Below are positions 25,401 to 26,623 of a DNA stretch of 26,623 bases, one piece after another. This stretch comes from Andalucia godoyi (taxonomy: Eukaryota; Discoba; Jakobea; Jakobida; Andaluciidae), in NCBI GenBank assembly GCA_009859145.1, contig VRVR01000035.1:1-26623 (forward strand), given 5' to 3'. Made by a program: the position numbers and the translations under genes. Below the pieces are notes generated by a model that had not been told where the DNA came from, ran no database searches, and saw nothing but the letters and a program-made list of their open reading frames with translations. Position 1 is the stretch's first letter; each line of letters opens with the position of its first letter.

Positions 25401-25964
25401 TTAAAGCCAAAACACTTTGATGTCTCTTCCACGACGCTCAGAAGATGACGGGGCTTCCTCTGGAAAGATCGAGTAAATCGTGGACGCCTCTACTCCGTCG
25501 AATCCATCCGAAAGTACCTCGCAAGCCGCTCCGTCACCACTGCCACGGAAAAAAAGAATGCGAAGAGAAGACGATCTGTTGCGCGAGAGTCTCCAGCGAT
25601 CATCAACGGCCCGATCTCGAAGTGACAAGTCCAAGACCCTTCAAACGACAATATCGCGATCGGGATCGGCTTGAATCGCCCCGGTCTTAAAGACGATGGC
25701 GGAGCGGAAACATCGAAGAAGCTGCGGTTTGCCCACAAAGACCGTGTCGCTCGATTCGGATTCGATCTCCTCAGCTTGGATTTTTCCAGACGTTTGCTGT
25801 TCGACTCGTGGTTCTTTGAAGCATTATTCAATCATATTTGAGCGCCTTTTCTTTAAGCGAAGTGCGCGACGGCTGCCTCGGCCCTTCTCCTGTGAGGAGT
25901 TGTTCGCATAAATCTCATGAAAGCGACGTGAGTGTTGCCAGTACTGATCAAAATTGGTTAGCAT
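25401..25964 (-). CDS. possible spliced or frame-broken gene, unknown function
   Basis: Three minus-strand stretches look coding but lie in different frames. The first starts with ATG at 25964 (MLTNFDQYWQHSRRFHEIYA). The middle one (about 25831-25540) lacks an ATG and includes AILSFEGSWTCHFEIG. The last (25539-25401) encodes GDGAACEVLSDGFDGVEAST and ends KVFWL. The last stretch is preceded by a strong pyrimidine tract and CAG acceptor at 25540; alternatively one extra T in a run of seven near 25551 would fuse the middle and last frames. I could not fix the joins between stretches. A plus-strand frame (25838-26365, no ATG) overlaps it. It may be a spliced gene or a relic. Confidence 0.25.
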
Positions 25965-26555
25965 TGGAACGAGGCTTTTTTATCTACGAGCCAACGAAAA
26001 CCGATTTGCTTGTGTATCATCGACTGCGACGTCGTATGCAATCATCACACAACAGCTTCGCTATCATCACTCAACAGAGTCCTGGTTTTTTGGTTTTTTC
26101 CCTTTTGGGAGATTCCTACCGGGAAATGACCAGTCTCGTTTTTGACCAGCGTTTCTGTTCCTTACATGTCCCAGTCTTTTACTATAAATGGCTGGCGGGT
26201 TCATACGTCGCAGCAGACATGGTTTGCGAAAAACCGGGAACTTTCCACTTTCGGACTTTTGTTCGGTACTCGGGTGCAAGCAGACAACGCGCTTTTCGTT
26301 CGGGCGTTCGTGGGCAGGAAAAACAGGTTTGTCTTTTTCGGCTTCCATTTCCTTTGAGCAAGTAGCACGGTGCACAAACAACACACCATTTTGCTGGCAT
26401 GCGTTAGTGTTTGGAGGGGTCTGCTCCTTTTATCGCCGGATTAGTTGCGGATGTTGCCCCACCATCCAACGTCTGCCTCCACACACAATGACGCCTAAAA
26501 TACAACCTGTCCAGTAGCATTCACAATGCACCAACGAGAAGGTTTTGAGAACCGA
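25965..26555. other. region without a supported gene
   Basis: About 590 bp. Several overlapping frames of 60-175 codons exist on both strands, but none has an ATG in a sensible place plus protein-like composition. A short direct repeat ATCATCACNCAACAG occurs twice near 26041 and 26064. Confidence 0.4.
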
Positions 26556-26563
26556 TATAAAAG
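26556..26563 (+). promoter_or_regulatory. TATA box of a gene beyond the window
   Basis: CGATATAAAAG on the plus strand, followed 14 bp later by a pyrimidine tract to the end of the window. It is nearly the same as the element at 518-527. Placement suggests a plus-strand gene starting just past 26623. Confidence 0.45.
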
Positions 26564-26576
26564 TGCGTTATCTTGC

Positions 26577-26623
26577 TTTTTTCCGTCCTTCCTTCTTTCC
26601 TTTCTTCCTTCCTTTCCTTCCTT
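26577..26623 (+). repeat. pyrimidine tract (TTCC repeats) at window edge
   Basis: CTTCCTTTC-type repeats run to the last base. They resemble the tracts upstream of the secreted-protein, 7TM-RGS and F-box/LRR genes on their sense strands. Confidence 0.8.

Noticed and set aside
1-26623. tRNA, rRNA, CRISPR array or transposon
   Set aside because: No tRNA B-box with a matching fold, no rRNA-like sequence, no spaced direct repeats and no transposase-like frame were seen by eye. A tRNAscan or Rfam search would be decisive.
1-26623. Spliced-leader trans-splicing suggested by pyrimidine tracts before genes
   Set aside because: Genes alternate strands rather than forming directional clusters, and the tracts do not end consistently at an AG before the start codon.

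Overview
The window looks like nuclear DNA from a unicellular eukaryote. It has no bacterial operon structure. It encodes eukaryote-specific families: a FAM91 protein, an NSE2/MMS21-type SP-RING SUMO ligase, a 7TM protein with an RGS domain, an F-box/LRR protein and a prominin/tweety-like pentaspan. Genes are dense, about 12 solid ones in 26.6 kb on both strands. Most are single-exon, but at least one is clearly spliced with GT-AG introns. Trinucleotide and homopyrimidine tracts are common between genes. I cannot place the organism more precisely; amoebozoan, heterolobosean and other protist lineages all remain possible.

Layout. 1-2066: a possible 81-aa gene with a TATA-like box, then a secreted four-Cys protein with a His/Asp-rich tail (minus). 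2067-5840: a pentaspan membrane protein carrying a cytosolic C2HC finger (plus) meets a FAM91 gene (minus) tail to tail, 45 bp apart. 6215-10285: a 1356-aa polytopic protein with a decayed GT2 glycosyltransferase fold and a Cys-rich loop (minus). 10462-10856: a possible small spliced gene. 11148-12629: 7TM-RGS (plus), convergent with an F-box/LRR gene (12932-14929, minus). 15147-15459: a small plus-strand locus with a Sm-like stretch and a frame break. 15640-16728: a short-chain dehydrogenase (minus). 17484-19133: an all-helical solenoid protein (minus), head to head with the SUMO ligase (19508-20401, plus). 20874-22234: a four-exon gene (minus). 22356-24427: two tetraspan membrane proteins (minus). 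24775-26623: sparse, with two low-confidence small genes (minus) and a TATA box plus pyrimidine tract at the right edge that looks like the promoter of a gene beyond the window.

The genes do not form one pathway. The recurring theme is membrane proteins and signalling: a 7TM-RGS receptor, a pentaspan, two tetraspans and a GT2-like membrane protein. Trafficking (FAM91), protein turnover (F-box) and genome maintenance (NSE2) account for most of the rest. The strongest leads are the GT2-like protein in which every expected catalytic motif is altered, the pentaspan with a zinc finger, the head-to-head NSE2/solenoid pair, and several small spliced loci that single-ORF gene finding would miss.
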